Below are positions 1 to 8,967 of a stretch of 64,000 nt of DNA, one piece after another. The notes below the pieces were generated by a model. That model saw only the letters and a program-made list of their open reading frames with translations, ran no database searches and was not told the origin of the DNA. The translations under genes and the position numbers were made by a program. Source of the DNA: Candidatus Tectomicrobia bacterium (GTDB lineage Bacteria > UBA8248); the NCBI GenBank assembly GCA_016192135.1, contig JACPUR010000001.1, positions 186,001 through 250,000 on the forward strand, in the 5' to 3' direction. The first letter of the stretch is position 1; every line of letters starts with the position of its first letter.

Positions 1-586
1 GGATGAGCACCCGCACCCCCTCCAGCGCCCGCATCGACGCCTTGGGGATGGCGTTGCAGTCGGTGGCGTAGGCGAAGTCGCCGATGCGGAGGCCCATCAC
101 CCGGATGCCGCCGTGCTCGAGCTCGATGGGCCGCACCCGGAACCCCCCCGCCTCGAACGGGCGCCCCGCCACCTCGTGGAGGGTGAGCTGGGGCTTGAAG
201 CCCTGGTAGTCGGGAGTTTCGCCGAAGATGTAGCTGAAGTTGCGCCGCAGGACGGCGGCCGTGTCGGGGTAGGCGTAGCAGGGGATGGTGCGCTTCATCA
301 GGAAGTTGAAGACGCGCAGGTCGTCGATCCCGTGGGTGTGGTCGGCGTGGTGGTGGGTATAGACGACGGCGTCCACCCGGCGGAGCCCGTGGCGCAGGGC
401 CTGCTCGCGGAGGTCCGGGCCCGTGTCCACGAGAAGGCCCGTCCCATCCCCCTCGATGAAGATGCTCGGCCGCAGCCGCTTGTTGCGCGGGTCGTCCGAG
501 AGGCAGACGGGATCGGTGCAGCCGATGGCCGGGACCCCGGTGGAGGTGCCGCACCCCAGGACGATGACGCGCGCTCCCGCGCTCAT
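1..586 (-). CDS. PhnP-like metallo-beta-lactamase-fold hydrolase (3' end cut by window)
   Basis: The frame is open from ATG at 586 to the window edge, giving 195 residues. The N-terminus carries a [11 protein letters not shown] motif and a Cys pair (GCTDPVC), and the metal site THHHADH lies near residue 80. This combination matches the PhnP/phosphoribosyl cyclic phosphodiesterase-like branch of the MBL fold, whose members hydrolyse phosphodiesters with two bound metals. A later YATDCN stretch would supply another metal ligand. The ATG overlaps the threonine aldolase stop (ATGA), so the two are probably translationally coupled. No phn genes are nearby, so the substrate is unknown. A cytosolic enzyme is expected because no signal peptide is visible. 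Confidence 0.85.
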   Translation of the reverse strand, partial: MSAGARVIVLGCGTSTGVPAIGCTDPVCLSDDPRNKRLRPSIFIEGDGTGLLVDTGPDLREQALRHGLRRVDAVVYTHHHADHTHGIDDLRVFNFLMKRTIPCYAYPDTAAVLRRNFSYIFGETPDYQGFKPQLTLHEVAGRPFEAGGFRVRPIELEHGGIRVMGLRIGDFAYATDCNAIPKASMRALEGVRVLI

Positions 587-1620
587 GCAACGGCCTCGGC
601 CAGCGCCTTGGCCGCATCCTCCACGTCCTTCCGGCTCACGTCCAAGTGGGTGACGGCGCGCATGTGGGCCGGGCCGAAGGTCGAGAGCGCGGCCCCGCGC
701 TCCATCAGGCGGGCGTTCACCTCATCGGCCGTCCTCCCCGACTCGGAGACGTCGAGGAAGACGATGTTGGTGGGGGTCGTGGGGAAGGCGTGCCGCACCC
801 CGGGGATTCCCGCGGTGAGCTCGGCGAAGCGCTGGGCGTTCGCGTGGTCCTCCGACAGACGCCCGGCGTGGTGGTCGAGCGCGTAGAGACCCGCCGCCGC
901 CAGGATGCCCGCCTGCCGCCAGCCCCCGCCCAGGATCTTGCGGATGCGCCGCGCCTTCTGGATGAAGGCCCGGCCCCCGATGAGCACCGAGCCAACGGGG
1001 CAGCCCAGCCCCTTCGAGAGGCAGAAGGAGAGGGAGTCGCACTGGCCGCCCCACTCCAGGGGCGGGATGCCGGAGGCCGCCACGGCGTTGAAGATGCGCG
1101 CCCCGTCCATGTGGAGGGGGACCCCGCGCCCGAGGGAGAGCGCGCGCAGCTCCTTCATCCGCTCCAGGGGAAAGACTTGCCCGCCGCCGGCGTTGTGGGT
1201 GTTCTCGATCCAGATGAGGGCGGTGTGCGGCCCCAGGCCCATCTCGGGCCGGAGGACCGCTTCGGCGTCGCGGCGGGCATAGACTCCCCGGTCGGCCGGC
1301 ACGAACGCGAACTGGATTCCCGAGATGAGGGAGGGAGCCCCGGCCTCGCTGCGGAAGGGATGGCACTTGGCGTCGGCGACGATCTCGTCCCCGGGCTGGG
1401 AGTAGGCCTTGATGGCGATCTGGTTGGCCTGGGTGCCGGAGGGGACGAAGAGGGCGGCCTCCTTGCCGAAGATGCCCGCCGCGCGCTCCTGGAGGGAGTT
1501 GACGGTGGGGTCCTCGCCGAAGAGGTCGTCGCCCACCTCGGCGCGCATCATGGCCTCGCGCATCGGGGGCGTGGGGCGGGTGACGGTGTCGCTTCTCAAG
1601 TCAATGAATCGGCGTGGCAC
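583..1620 (-). CDS. ltaE: low-specificity L-threonine aldolase
   Basis: This PLP enzyme cleaves L-threonine or allo-threonine to glycine and acetaldehyde. The 345-residue product begins with the family signature [13 protein letters not shown]. It also contains [12 protein letters not shown], the [10 protein letters not shown] aspartate block, and the PLP lysine region [14 protein letters not shown]. The chosen start is GTG at 1620, just before the conserved block and about 10 bases after a GAGAGG-like ribosome site. The frame stays open far upstream, but that extension overlaps the next gene and has no family similarity. Length is normal for the family. Its stop overlaps the start of the hydrolase downstream. 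Confidence 0.93.
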   Translation of the reverse strand: MPRRFIDLRSDTVTRPTPPMREAMMRAEVGDDLFGEDPTVNSLQERAAGIFGKEAALFVPSGTQANQIAIKAYSQPGDEIVADAKCHPFRSEAGAPSLISGIQFAFVPADRGVYARRDAEAVLRPEMGLGPHTALIWIENTHNAGGGQVFPLERMKELRALSLGRGVPLHMDGARIFNAVAASGIPPLEWGGQCDSLSFCLSKGLGCPVGSVLIGGRAFIQKARRIRKILGGGWRQAGILAAAGLYALDHHAGRLSEDHANAQRFAELTAGIPGVRHAFPTTPTNIVFLDVSESGRTADEVNARLMERGAALSTFGPAHMRAVTHLDVSRKDVEDAAKALAEAVA

Positions 1621-1634
1621 GGCGGAAGGGCCTC

Positions 1635-3626
1635 TCAGGAAGCGGGTTCGGCGTATTCGGCTTCCCTGAACTGCTCCACCGCCCGGTAGACCTTCTTCTT
1701 GACGAAGATGTCCACCAGCTCCGGATCTAGATGCTGGTCCTTCACCTCGAACTTGAGGATCTGGATGGCCTTCTCCAGGGGAGCGGCCTTCTTGTAGGGG
1801 CGATCCGTGGCGGTGAGGGCGTCGAAGATGTCGCATACGCACATGATCTTGGCCTGAAGGACGATCTCCTCTTCCTTCAGGTGCCGGGGATATCCGGTCC
1901 CGTTCAGCTTCTCGTGGTGGCCGTGGGCGATCTCGGGCACGCCCCGGAGCGCCCGGGTCCACGGGATCTGGACGAGGAAGTCGTAGCTGTGGACGACGTG
2001 GGACTCGATCTCCTTGCGCTCCTCCTCCGTCAGGTTCCCCCGGCGGAGAGCGAGGCACTTGAGCTCGTTGGGGGTGAGGTAGGGCTTCTCCGTCCCGTCG
2101 AAGTCACGATAGGTGATCTCCCCGAGCTTCATCAGGCCGTCGAAGTCCCCGTCCGGCATCATGGTGGGGACGTCGGAGCGGACGATCAGGCTCAGGTAGT
2201 GGTCCACCTCGGCCAGCCTGGCGTTCATCTCCCCGCGCTGTTTCTCCACCTCATCCCGCTTTCCGGCGAGGGCGAGCTCGAGCATCCGTTCCTGGTACTC
2301 GGCCTGGATGGTCCGCTTGATGACGGCGAAGCGGTTCTTCACTACCTCCATCTCCATCGGGTAGAGCTTGTTCGCCTTCTGGAGCACGTGCTCGCGGACG
2401 CCGATCTTGCCGAAGTCGTGCAGGAAGCCCGCGTAGCGAAGCTCCTTCATCTGCTCCTCGGTGAAGAGCGTCTCGGCGTAGCGGCCCTCGGTCGTCTCGC
2501 TCACGGCGTGGGCGAGCGCGCAGGTGAGCTCCGTGACGCGCTCGGAGTGGCCGGACGTGATCGGGTCCCGCTGCTCGATCGCGTGGACCGAGGCCTTGAC
2601 CAGCCCCTCGAAGGTCCGCTCGAGGCTCTCGATCAGCATGCTGTTCTCCAGGGCCACGGCGGCCTGGCTGGCCAGGGAGGAGACCAGGTGCTCGACCGCG
2701 TGGTCGAAGGGCACGACGTGCCGCTCGGCCGCCTCGGGCGTCGGGATCAGGATGTCGGCCGAGGGCTTGGCGTTGATCAGCTGCAGGACGCCCGTGATCT
2801 CGTTGTTATGGTCGCGCATCGGCACCACGAGCATGGACTTGCTCCGGTAGCCCACGCTTTGGTCGAAGGACTTGTTGACCGAGTATTCGACCCCAGGCGG
2901 CAGGTCGTACACGTCCGGGATGTTGAGCGTCCCACCCGTCACGGCGACGTAGCCGGAGATGCTCGTCTTGGTGGCGGGCATGATGAACTGCTTGAAGGGG
3001 ATGCGCTTCGAATCGTTCTGGGTGTGCACGAAACGGAGGTTCCTCTTCCCGTCGCTGGTTTCCTCCACCAGATAGAGGCTCCCCGCGTCGGCGTTGGTGA
3101 GCTCCCGGCTGTGGGTGAGGATCATGTCGAGGAGGCGGTAGTGGTTCTGCTCCGCCGAGAGGGCGATTCCGATCTGGGTCAGCTTGTCCAAGTTCCGGGT
3201 GAGGAGGCCCCGGTGGTGGCGCTCGATATGGGCCGAGCGCTGGAGGGCCGCGTGCCAGAAGGCCCCCCGCAAGGCGAGCATGAGGGCCGTCTCCTGGACG
3301 GGGCACTGGAGCACGCCCGAGACGTGGGGCGGAAGCTCTCCCGAGGGCATCCCCGCCAGGCCGGACGGGATGACGCGGATGATCGAGGCCGGGGTCGTCT
3401 CGGCGGAGAAACGCTCCAGCCCGGGGAGCCCGTTCTCGCCCGCCAAGCGGTCATCGAGGAGGATGACGTTGAGCGCGTCCTGGGCCGGCTCGATCGCCTC
3501 CAGCGAGGGAACCTCGTGGAGCACGAAGCCCTGGCCCTCGAGCTGCCCCCGCCACTCCTGGAGCGGAAGGGCGGGGGAGTGGTACACCACCTTCGCGAGC
3601 TGGGGAAGATCAGCGGAGAGGTTCAT
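1635..3626 (-). CDS. GAF/HD-GYP signalling phosphohydrolase with receiver-like N-terminus
   Basis: Residues 1-125 resemble a degenerate response-regulator receiver ([13 protein letters not shown]). About 140-335 is a GAF domain, and 340-650 is an HD-GYP domain of the cyclic-di-GMP phosphodiesterase class. The HD pair is at 403-404 (LHDFGKIGV), and the GYP block is at 570-580 ([11 protein letters not shown]), followed by [15 protein letters not shown]. The residue before GTGYP is Asn where Asp is usual. The HD and GYP blocks are about 165 residues apart, roughly twice the common spacing, because of a helical insertion at about 425-530. The ATG is preceded by GGGAGAAAGCGG. It probably senses a small ligand or partner signal and lowers c-di-GMP, but the changed motif leaves the activity open. 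Confidence 0.9.
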   Translation of the reverse strand: MNLSADLPQLAKVVYHSPALPLQEWRGQLEGQGFVLHEVPSLEAIEPAQDALNVILLDDRLAGENGLPGLERFSAETTPASIIRVIPSGLAGMPSGELPPHVSGVLQCPVQETALMLALRGAFWHAALQRSAHIERHHRGLLTRNLDKLTQIGIALSAEQNHYRLLDMILTHSRELTNADAGSLYLVEETSDGKRNLRFVHTQNDSKRIPFKQFIMPATKTSISGYVAVTGGTLNIPDVYDLPPGVEYSVNKSFDQSVGYRSKSMLVVPMRDHNNEITGVLQLINAKPSADILIPTPEAAERHVVPFDHAVEHLVSSLASQAAVALENSMLIESLERTFEGLVKASVHAIEQRDPITSGHSERVTELTCALAHAVSETTEGRYAETLFTEEQMKELRYAGFLHDFGKIGVREHVLQKANKLYPMEMEVVKNRFAVIKRTIQAEYQERMLELALAGKRDEVEKQRGEMNARLAEVDHYLSLIVRSDVPTMMPDGDFDGLMKLGEITYRDFDGTEKPYLTPNELKCLALRRGNLTEEERKEIESHVVHSYDFLVQIPWTRALRGVPEIAHGHHEKLNGTGYPRHLKEEEIVLQAKIMCVCDIFDALTATDRPYKKAAPLEKAIQILKFEVKDQHLDPELVDIFVKKKVYRAVEQFREAEYAEPAS

Positions 3627-3822
3627 CCGCTTTCTCCCTTCTGCCCCTGCGTGGGACTGCGCCCGCCGGAGGCGGACCTAGCTCGGGAAGCGGAAGAGGC
3701 GGCCGTTTTCCCGAATAAGCCACGGATTATCCCTTTATTTATACCCCCCGCCTTCGCGGTTGCCAAATCGGTTCTCGGGCGCCGGAAAGCTAGGTCGGGC
3801 CGGGGGAAGAAGAGGAGGAAGG

Positions 3823-4950
3823 ATGGCCGAGGGACCCTTCCCGCCCGGGCACCGTGTCCGGGCGCGGCGCTACCAGATGCAGCGGCTGGGGCTGGGGCTG
3901 GCCGCCTCCGCCGTGGAAGCCGGAGCCGTCCTGGCCGTCCTCTCCCTTGCGCCGCGGGGGGGCTGGCCGATGCCGCATGCCCCGGCTTTCATCTCGGGGA
4001 TGGTCTATTTCGCGCTCCTGGCGCTCCTGCGCGAGGCGGTCTCTTTCCCGCTGGACTACCTGGCCGGCTACCGGCTGCCCCGCCGCGAGGGCCTCTCGAC
4101 CGAGACGCTGGGCGGGTGGCTCCTCGACCGGGCCAAAGGGATGCTGCTCCTCCTGGCCATCGGGGGCCCGGCGGCCGGGGCCTTCGTGGCCGTCATGGCG
4201 GCCCGCCCGCAGGACTGGTGGTGGCTCGCCGCCGGGCTGGGGATTCTCCTGGGAGGGGCCCTCACCCTCATCGGGCCGGTCGTGCTGGCCCCCCTGTTCT
4301 TCCGCTTCAAGCCGCTGGAGGACCCCGGCCTCCGGGAGCGCCTGGAGGGCCTCCTCGCCCGGACGGGGGCCCGGGTGCGGGGCGGGGTGTGGGAGATGGA
4401 CCTGAGCCGCAAGAGCCGGGCCGCCAACGCCGCCCTGGTGGGCTGGGGGCCCTCCCGCCGGGTGGTGCTCTCGGACACCCTGCTCGATTCCTCTCCGGAG
4501 GAGATCGAGGCCGTGCTCGCCCACGAGATCGCCCACCACGTGGGGCGGCATATCCCGCGGCTGCTCCTGGCGCGGGCGGCGGCCCTGGCGGCGGGGCTGT
4601 TCCTCGTCCAGAAGGTCCTGGAGCATCCGGGGTGGCACGCCTGGGCGGGCATCCCCCCCGTCCCGCCCGGGGAGCCCGCCGCGATCGCCGCCGCCTGGCT
4701 GCTGCTCGGGCTGTGGGGGATGCTCCTCGCGCCCGCGACGCTCGCCCACGCGCGCCGGCTGGAGTACTGGTGCGACGCCTTCGCCGTCCGCCATACGGGG
4801 TCGGGCGAGGGGATGGCCTCCGCCCTGGAGAAGCTCTGCCTCAAGAACCTGGCGGACCCCTGTCCGCCCCGCTGGGTGGTGGCGCTGTTCCATTCCCACC
4901 CGCCGCTGGGAGAGCGTATCCGCCGCGCCCGGAGGGGCGGGAGCGCCTAG
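3823..4950 (+). CDS. M48-family integral membrane metallopeptidase (Ste24/HtpX-like)
   Basis: The 375-residue protein has several hydrophobic segments in the first 170 residues and the zinc-peptidase motif HEIAHH at about 234-239. A downstream ExxxCDAFA block supplies the third zinc ligand (family form ExxADxFA), and the C-terminus ends with FHSHPPLGERIRR, typical of CAAX protease 1/M48 proteins. The start at 3823 has an excellent AGGAGG site; an upstream ATG at 3760 has none. Family members degrade or process membrane proteins in the inner membrane. It is transcribed divergently from the HD-GYP gene, and the roughly 200-base gap between them presumably holds both promoters. Confidence 0.9.
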   Translation: MAEGPFPPGHRVRARRYQMQRLGLGLAASAVEAGAVLAVLSLAPRGGWPMPHAPAFISGMVYFALLALLREAVSFPLDYLAGYRLPRREGLSTETLGGWLLDRAKGMLLLLAIGGPAAGAFVAVMAARPQDWWWLAAGLGILLGGALTLIGPVVLAPLFFRFKPLEDPGLRERLEGLLARTGARVRGGVWEMDLSRKSRAANAALVGWGPSRRVVLSDTLLDSSPEEIEAVLAHEIAHHVGRHIPRLLLARAAALAAGLFLVQKVLEHPGWHAWAGIPPVPPGEPAAIAAAWLLLGLWGMLLAPATLAHARRLEYWCDAFAVRHTGSGEGMASALEKLCLKNLADPCPPRWVVALFHSHPPLGERIRRARRGGSA

Positions 4951-4955
4951 CGCCG

Positions 4956-5080
4956 CCCGCCCGGCCAGGTCAGAAACGGCATGTTCACCACGATCCCCGA
5001 ATCCTCGACCGTGATTTCCCCCTTTTTAGCGCCTCCTTCACTTCGGTGACCGGCTTCTGGAGGCAGCCTTCTTCGTCTCT
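4956..5080 (-). pseudogene. truncated, frameshifted copy of the 3' end of the exported-protein gene at 5808-6362
   Basis: About 125 bases closely match 5817-5943, the last part of the exported-protein gene, with a nearly identical core of about 70 bases. This copy has lost a base near 5024 (CCTTTTTAGCG against CCTTTCTCATCG), which destroys the frame. It lies immediately after the DUF3105 gene, so that gene is bracketed by two direct copies about 861 bases apart. It is best read as the scar of a tandem duplication or recombination event; no product is expected. Confidence 0.8.
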
Positions 5081-5093
5081 CACTAATTGACCT

Positions 5094-5711
5094 TTACCGG
5101 ACCGGCCTCTCCGGGCCCCGGCCCCGGAACCGATCGATGAACGCGGCCGCCGCTTTCGAGTCGAATTCAGCCAGTTGGAGTTTCTTCGTCCACGCCGTCA
5201 GGATGACCACCCGTCCCAGGCCCGGCTTCGGCGTGACGACCAAACCCGCCCACGGGTCGGCGTAATGGCTCGCCCACTCCCTCAGCCTTTGCATCGCCTC
5301 CCGGCCGGGGTCGTCGTAATAGATGACGATACTTCCATGCTCCAGCGCATGGACCAAGTTTCCGGGGAGCTGCGGGCTCTCGTAGAAACCGGGGGATGTG
5401 GCGACCGGATAGTGCGACCCTGAGGTGGGCGGATCCGTCCGGTAAAACATCGGTGAGCCTTGCGAGACATGCTCGTTTCCCTCGCTGGCGAGGGACTCGA
5501 TCTTGCTCAAAGCCCCTTGGCCCTGCGCAGCCTGCCGCTGGAAAGTCGTCTCCCCTTCGTCCCAGTCCCACCATGACCACCACAGGAGCGCTATGCCAAT
5601 GCAGAAGATCGCGGAGAGGATGATCTTCCAGCGGGTGAGGCCCCAAAGGCGGGCCCTCCCTCGCCCTTTTGGGACAGGGTTTTTATTCTTCCTGCCCTTT
5701 GAGCGTGGCAC
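5094..5711 (-). CDS. DUF3105 membrane-anchored protein
   Basis: The 205-residue product has a basic N-terminus, one membrane anchor at about residues 29-48 (ending in a Trp-rich LLWWSWWDW), and an outward-facing domain with the DUF3105 hallmarks PTSGSHYP and ALEHGSIVIYY. The translation start is GTG at 5711, with GGAG seven bases upstream. The function of DUF3105 is unknown; the conserved His, Tyr and Glu residues could bind a metal, which is my inference from the neighbours. It is the last intact gene of the minus-strand metal-handling run, 96 bases after the exported protein, and is flanked by direct repeats. Confidence 0.85.
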   Translation of the reverse strand: MPRSKGRKNKNPVPKGRGRARLWGLTRWKIILSAIFCIGIALLWWSWWDWDEGETTFQRQAAQGQGALSKIESLASEGNEHVSQGSPMFYRTDPPTSGSHYPVATSPGFYESPQLPGNLVHALEHGSIVIYYDDPGREAMQRLREWASHYADPWAGLVVTPKPGLGRVVILTAWTKKLQLAEFDSKAAAAFIDRFRGRGPERPVR

Positions 5712-5807
5712 CTCATATCTCCATATCTCTCAATGACACAAAAGACGTTTTCCTCCGCGCCTGCTGCACAACGACATTAAGAACAGGCGAAAGTGCCTAT
5801 CGATTCC

Positions 5808-6362
5808 TCACCGTTTCCCGCCCGGCCAGGTCAGGAACGGCATGTTCACCACGATCCCCGAATCCTCGACCGTGATTTCCCCCTTTCTCATCGCTTCCTT
5901 CACCTCGGCGGCCGATTTCTGGAGGCGGGCCGCTTTCTCGTCCTTCCAGGCTACCAGGGCCACCTTCCGGAGCGGCCGGTATCCAGCCTGCCCGGGCGGG
6001 TTCTCGAACACGTCGGGCTGGAAGCCCAGGGGGCCGCGGGGGCCCTCGGGCTTCAAGCCGTTCTTATAGACGTACACGCGGGCCAGGTTCTCCCCGGGCA
6101 CTCGGGCGAGGGAGGGGACGTGCAGGACGGGCGAGCCCATCATGTCCGTCAGGAGCTTGGCGATCTTGGGATCCGAGGCTTCGGTGTGGATGAAAAGAAT
6201 TTCCCGGCCCTCGCTGTAGCCCGTCACCGGCGGGACGACGGGGGCGCCCGCGGGGGCCTTCATGCTCCCGGTCGGGGCGGACGCGGGCTGGACATAGAAG
6301 CCGACGGCGTAGCCCGTGAGCGCCACAGCGGCCATCAGTGCGAAAAGGGGAAGGCGGCTCAC
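5808..6362 (-). CDS. exported protein of unknown function
   Basis: The 184-residue product starts with an uncleaved anchor or signal peptide (residues 4-21). It is followed by a soluble domain containing ILFIHTEASDP, PVLHVPSLARVP, VYVYKNGL and a C-terminal VNMPFLTWPGGKR. GTG at 6362 is chosen because AGGAGG lies six bases upstream; longer frames run into the preceding gene. I do not recognise a characterised family. The position between a CcdA-like protein and a DUF3105 protein in the MerR-controlled run suggests a periplasmic role in metal or redox handling. A decayed copy of its 3' end lies at 4956-5080. Confidence 0.8.
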   Translation of the reverse strand: MSRLPLFALMAAVALTGYAVGFYVQPASAPTGSMKAPAGAPVVPPVTGYSEGREILFIHTEASDPKIAKLLTDMMGSPVLHVPSLARVPGENLARVYVYKNGLKPEGPRGPLGFQPDVFENPPGQAGYRPLRKVALVAWKDEKAARLQKSAAEVKEAMRKGEITVEDSGIVVNMPFLTWPGGKR

Positions 6363-6405
6363 GTCTTGCCTCCTCTGGGATGAATGAATCTTCTCTCTCC
6401 TGGCG

Positions 6406-7062
6406 TCAGCCCCGCGGCGGAAGGCCACGCCAGCCGATCCAGATGCTCCAGGCGCCCACCAGCACCAGGAACACCCCCGCCCACAAGGGTGCCCGGGCCG
6501 AGTGGCGCCCCAGGCGGATGAGCCAATCGGAGGCACGCCGGGAGGCCGCGATAACGAGAAATGGGGCGGAGAGAGCGACTCCGAAGAGGGACATCGAGAT
6601 GAACCCCTTCCCCACGCCGGCCAGGCCCGCCTGCCCCAGGAGGGCCAGGAACAAGGGGGTGGCGCAGATCGGGGCGCTCAGGCCGAAGACGGCCCCCATC
6701 GGCAGCGCCAAGCCTGATTTCCTTTGAAGCCAAGCCAAGTCGCCCACCGGCAAGGTGAATCCCCCGAAATGGACACTCAAGGCCAGAATCCCCAGCAGGA
6801 CGTACAGCGCCCCCAGCCCCGCGCTGTACAGATAAACCCCCGCCGCGAAGGAGCGGCCCAGCCAAGCCACCCCGGCGCCCAGGAGCCCGAGAAAAAGCGC
6901 CCGGCTCAGGACGAAGGCCGCGGCCTGGCCGAGTTGCTCCGCTAGGGGCCGGCCCCTCAGGTAGGCCAGGAACACGAAATTCGCCCCCATCGAGCAGGGC
7001 TCGACGAAGCCGAGGAGGCCGAAGGCCAAGGGAATGGCCCCGAAGCGGAACAGCTCTTCCAC
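6406..7062 (-). CDS. CcdA/DsbD-type thiol-reducing membrane protein
   Basis: The 218 residues form about six membrane segments with two Cys-containing conserved spots, FVEPCSMGAN near residue 20 and SAPICATPLF near residue 130. These match the paired half-motifs of the CcdA/DsbD core, which carries electrons from cytosolic thioredoxin to periplasmic thiols. No thioredoxin-like domain is attached, as in CcdA. The start is GTG at 7062 with GGGAGTAGGAC upstream. It lies 43 bases before the exported-protein gene in the same direction. Keeping periplasmic Cys ligands of the MerP-like protein reduced would fit the context, but this is inference. Confidence 0.85.
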   Translation of the reverse strand: MEELFRFGAIPLAFGLLGFVEPCSMGANFVFLAYLRGRPLAEQLGQAAAFVLSRALFLGLLGAGVAWLGRSFAAGVYLYSAGLGALYVLLGILALSVHFGGFTLPVGDLAWLQRKSGLALPMGAVFGLSAPICATPLFLALLGQAGLAGVGKGFISMSLFGVALSAPFLVIAASRRASDWLIRLGRHSARAPLWAGVFLVLVGAWSIWIGWRGLPPRG

Positions 7063-7151
7063 GTCCTACTCCCTCCACGGCGAGATCACAGAAGCTCCAC
7101 CTTGTCCGAAATGGCATACCGGGTGCATCCCAGCCGCCACCTTTGGTGCTC

Positions 7152-7946
7152 TCACGAACCTGGACCCGGAACCAAGTCGGCCGTGACATCGTAGACCTTC
7201 ACGGGCCGGCCGATGTTCTTCAACTCAAAACTTCCGGCATAGCAGCCCTTGAAAGCCCCGTTGAGACGGCGCCAGGTTTCCTCGGATGCGTAGGTCTTCC
7301 TGGCGGGCGCGAGGCCGGTGAGGCGGGCGGCGAGGTTGGTCACCGGCCCGATCGCCGTATAGGTGGCGCGGACCTCCCGCCGCCCCCGGTATTCCATCAC
7401 GCCCAGGTTCGCGGGTCCGGAGTTGACCCCGATGTGCACGGCCAAGTCCCGGCACTCGCTCTCATGGCACACCTCGAATTCCATCGTGCGGGAATGGATG
7501 AGAGACGCGGCGCGGACGGCGGCGCGGGCGTGTCCTTCCGGCCCTTCCCCGGGGAAGAGAACCATCAAGCCGTCCCCGGCCGTCTCGTTGATCGTCCCTC
7601 CGAGCTCGTGCACCTCGTCGATGAAAGAGGAGAAGTACTCCTCGATGAGGTCCTGCACCCGCTCGGCCGGGAGCTCCTCGCACAGGCGCGTGCACCCGGC
7701 GATGTCGACGAAGAGCACGGTGAGATCCCGCATCTGCCGGCAAAGCCGGCACAGCGGCGGGGTGAACGGATCTTTCTCGATGGCCTCGCGAACGGCGGAG
7801 GGGACGAAGCGCCGCAGCCATTGGTTCTCGGCCTCGATCCGCGTCATTTTCCCGGCCGCTGCGTCCGGAATTCCGCCACCGGCACCAAAGGGTTCAAAGT
7901 CCATCGGATTTCGAAATCCCGCCTCGTTGTTGTCTTTCGGGCGCAT
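7152..7946 (-). CDS. class III adenylate/guanylate cyclase domain protein
   Basis: The 264-residue product has a short N-terminal part with a CRLC pair (about residue 65), then a full cyclase homology domain. The first metal aspartate is in LFVDIAGCTRL and the second metal site is in ETAGDGLMVLFPG. The transition-state Asn/Arg pair is in GPVTNLAARL. No membrane segment is seen. The start at 7946 (GAGGGA seven bases upstream) avoids overlap with the NHL gene; an ATG at 7988 would overlap it. It would make cAMP or cGMP. A cyclase inside a metal operon, with its own Cys pair, suggests a metal- or redox-gated signal, which is speculative. Confidence 0.88.
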   Translation of the reverse strand: MRPKDNNEAGFRNPMDFEPFGAGGGIPDAAAGKMTRIEAENQWLRRFVPSAVREAIEKDPFTPPLCRLCRQMRDLTVLFVDIAGCTRLCEELPAERVQDLIEEYFSSFIDEVHELGGTINETAGDGLMVLFPGEGPEGHARAAVRAASLIHSRTMEFEVCHESECRDLAVHIGVNSGPANLGVMEYRGRREVRATYTAIGPVTNLAARLTGLAPARKTYASEETWRRLNGAFKGCYAGSFELKNIGRPVKVYDVTADLVPGPGS

Positions 7947-7969
7947 TCCAAGTTCCCTCGTAAACGAGG

Positions 7970-8950
7970 TCACTTCCGGGGCCGCCACTTCTGGACGCGG
8001 TTGTTCGCGAAGTCGGCGGCGAAGACGGCGCCGTCATCGGCGGCGGCGACGGCGATCGCGTGCTGGAACTGGCCGGGCCCATCGCCTTTTTTCCCGAAGG
8101 CGGCGAGGAAGGTCCCGTCGGGCGCGAACTTCTGGACGCGGTTGTTGTAGAAGTCGGCGGCGAGCAGATTTCCGTGCTCGTCGAAAACGATGGATGTCAC
8201 CGTCGTAAACCAGCCATGGAACGGGCCGTAGATGCCGCGCGCGAGCGGCCCGCCCCATTTGCGCAGGAATTTGCCGTCAGCATCGAACACTTGAATCCGA
8301 TTCCCATAGCCGTCGGCCATGTAGACATTGCCCGTTCGGTCGAGCTTCACATCGGTCGGATAGTAGAATTTGCCGGCCGCATGACCTGTCTCGCCCGTTT
8401 TCCCCCACTGCCGCACGAAGCTTCCGTCCGCCCGCAAGTGCTGGACCCGCTGGTTGTAGAAGTCGGCGACGAAGAGGTCCCCGTCGGCCGAGACGGCCAC
8501 CCCCCCCGGCGCGCCGAACTCTCCGGGGCCCTTCCCTTTGCGGCCGATGCTCCTCCGGTGCGTCCCGTCCAGGGCGAAGACCTCGACGCGGTCGTTCCAG
8601 TAGTCCGCGACGTAAAGATCGCTCCGCGATACGGTCAAGTTCATGGGGCGGCCGAGCCGGCCCGGCCCGCTCCCCTTCTCGCCGAACTGGCGCTTGAACT
8701 TCCCGCCCAGGTCGAAGACCTGGATACGGGCGTTCCGCGCGTCGCTCACGAACACTTCACCCCCGGCGACCGCGACGCCGGTAGGATCATGGAACTGGCC
8801 GGGGCCGGTTCCGCGGCCGCCCCATGCGATGACGAACTCGTATCCCGGCTCCTTGGGCGAGGGCACCCAGACGAACCAGCCGGCGGCGACCAACCCGATC
8901 AGGGCGGCCGCCGCGCCGCCCAGGATTTTCAGGACGAGCCGGAGCTTCAT
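7970..8950 (-). CDS. NHL-repeat beta-propeller protein, membrane-anchored
   Basis: This 326-residue protein has an N-terminal membrane anchor (residues 6-30) followed by about six NHL repeats. Each repeat has the pattern GPGxF..P.GVAV...VFVxD..N.RVQ.F. NHL propellers are binding scaffolds and the anchor places this one in the periplasm. It starts 17 bases after the stop of the outer-membrane protein gene and ends 23 bases before the cyclase, so it is within the operon. It could present the cyclase system or the outer-membrane channel with a ligand, but no ligand can be deduced. Confidence 0.87.
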   Translation of the reverse strand: MKLRLVLKILGGAAAALIGLVAAGWFVWVPSPKEPGYEFVIAWGGRGTGPGQFHDPTGVAVAGGEVFVSDARNARIQVFDLGGKFKRQFGEKGSGPGRLGRPMNLTVSRSDLYVADYWNDRVEVFALDGTHRRSIGRKGKGPGEFGAPGGVAVSADGDLFVADFYNQRVQHLRADGSFVRQWGKTGETGHAAGKFYYPTDVKLDRTGNVYMADGYGNRIQVFDADGKFLRKWGGPLARGIYGPFHGWFTTVTSIVFDEHGNLLAADFYNNRVQKFAPDGTFLAAFGKKGDGPGQFQHAIAVAAADDGAVFAADFANNRVQKWRPRK

Positions 8951-8967
8951 GGTTCAATCCTTTCCGC

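Noticed and set aside
1731-5090. A 1119-codon plus-strand open frame
   Set aside because: It lies opposite the HD-GYP and across the M48 gene, has low-complexity content and no family features. It is a shadow caused by the high GC content.
7880-7930. A GGTTCAAAGTCC stretch recalling a tRNA T-arm
   Set aside because: It lies in the cyclase coding sequence, and no cloverleaf or acceptor stem can be built around it.
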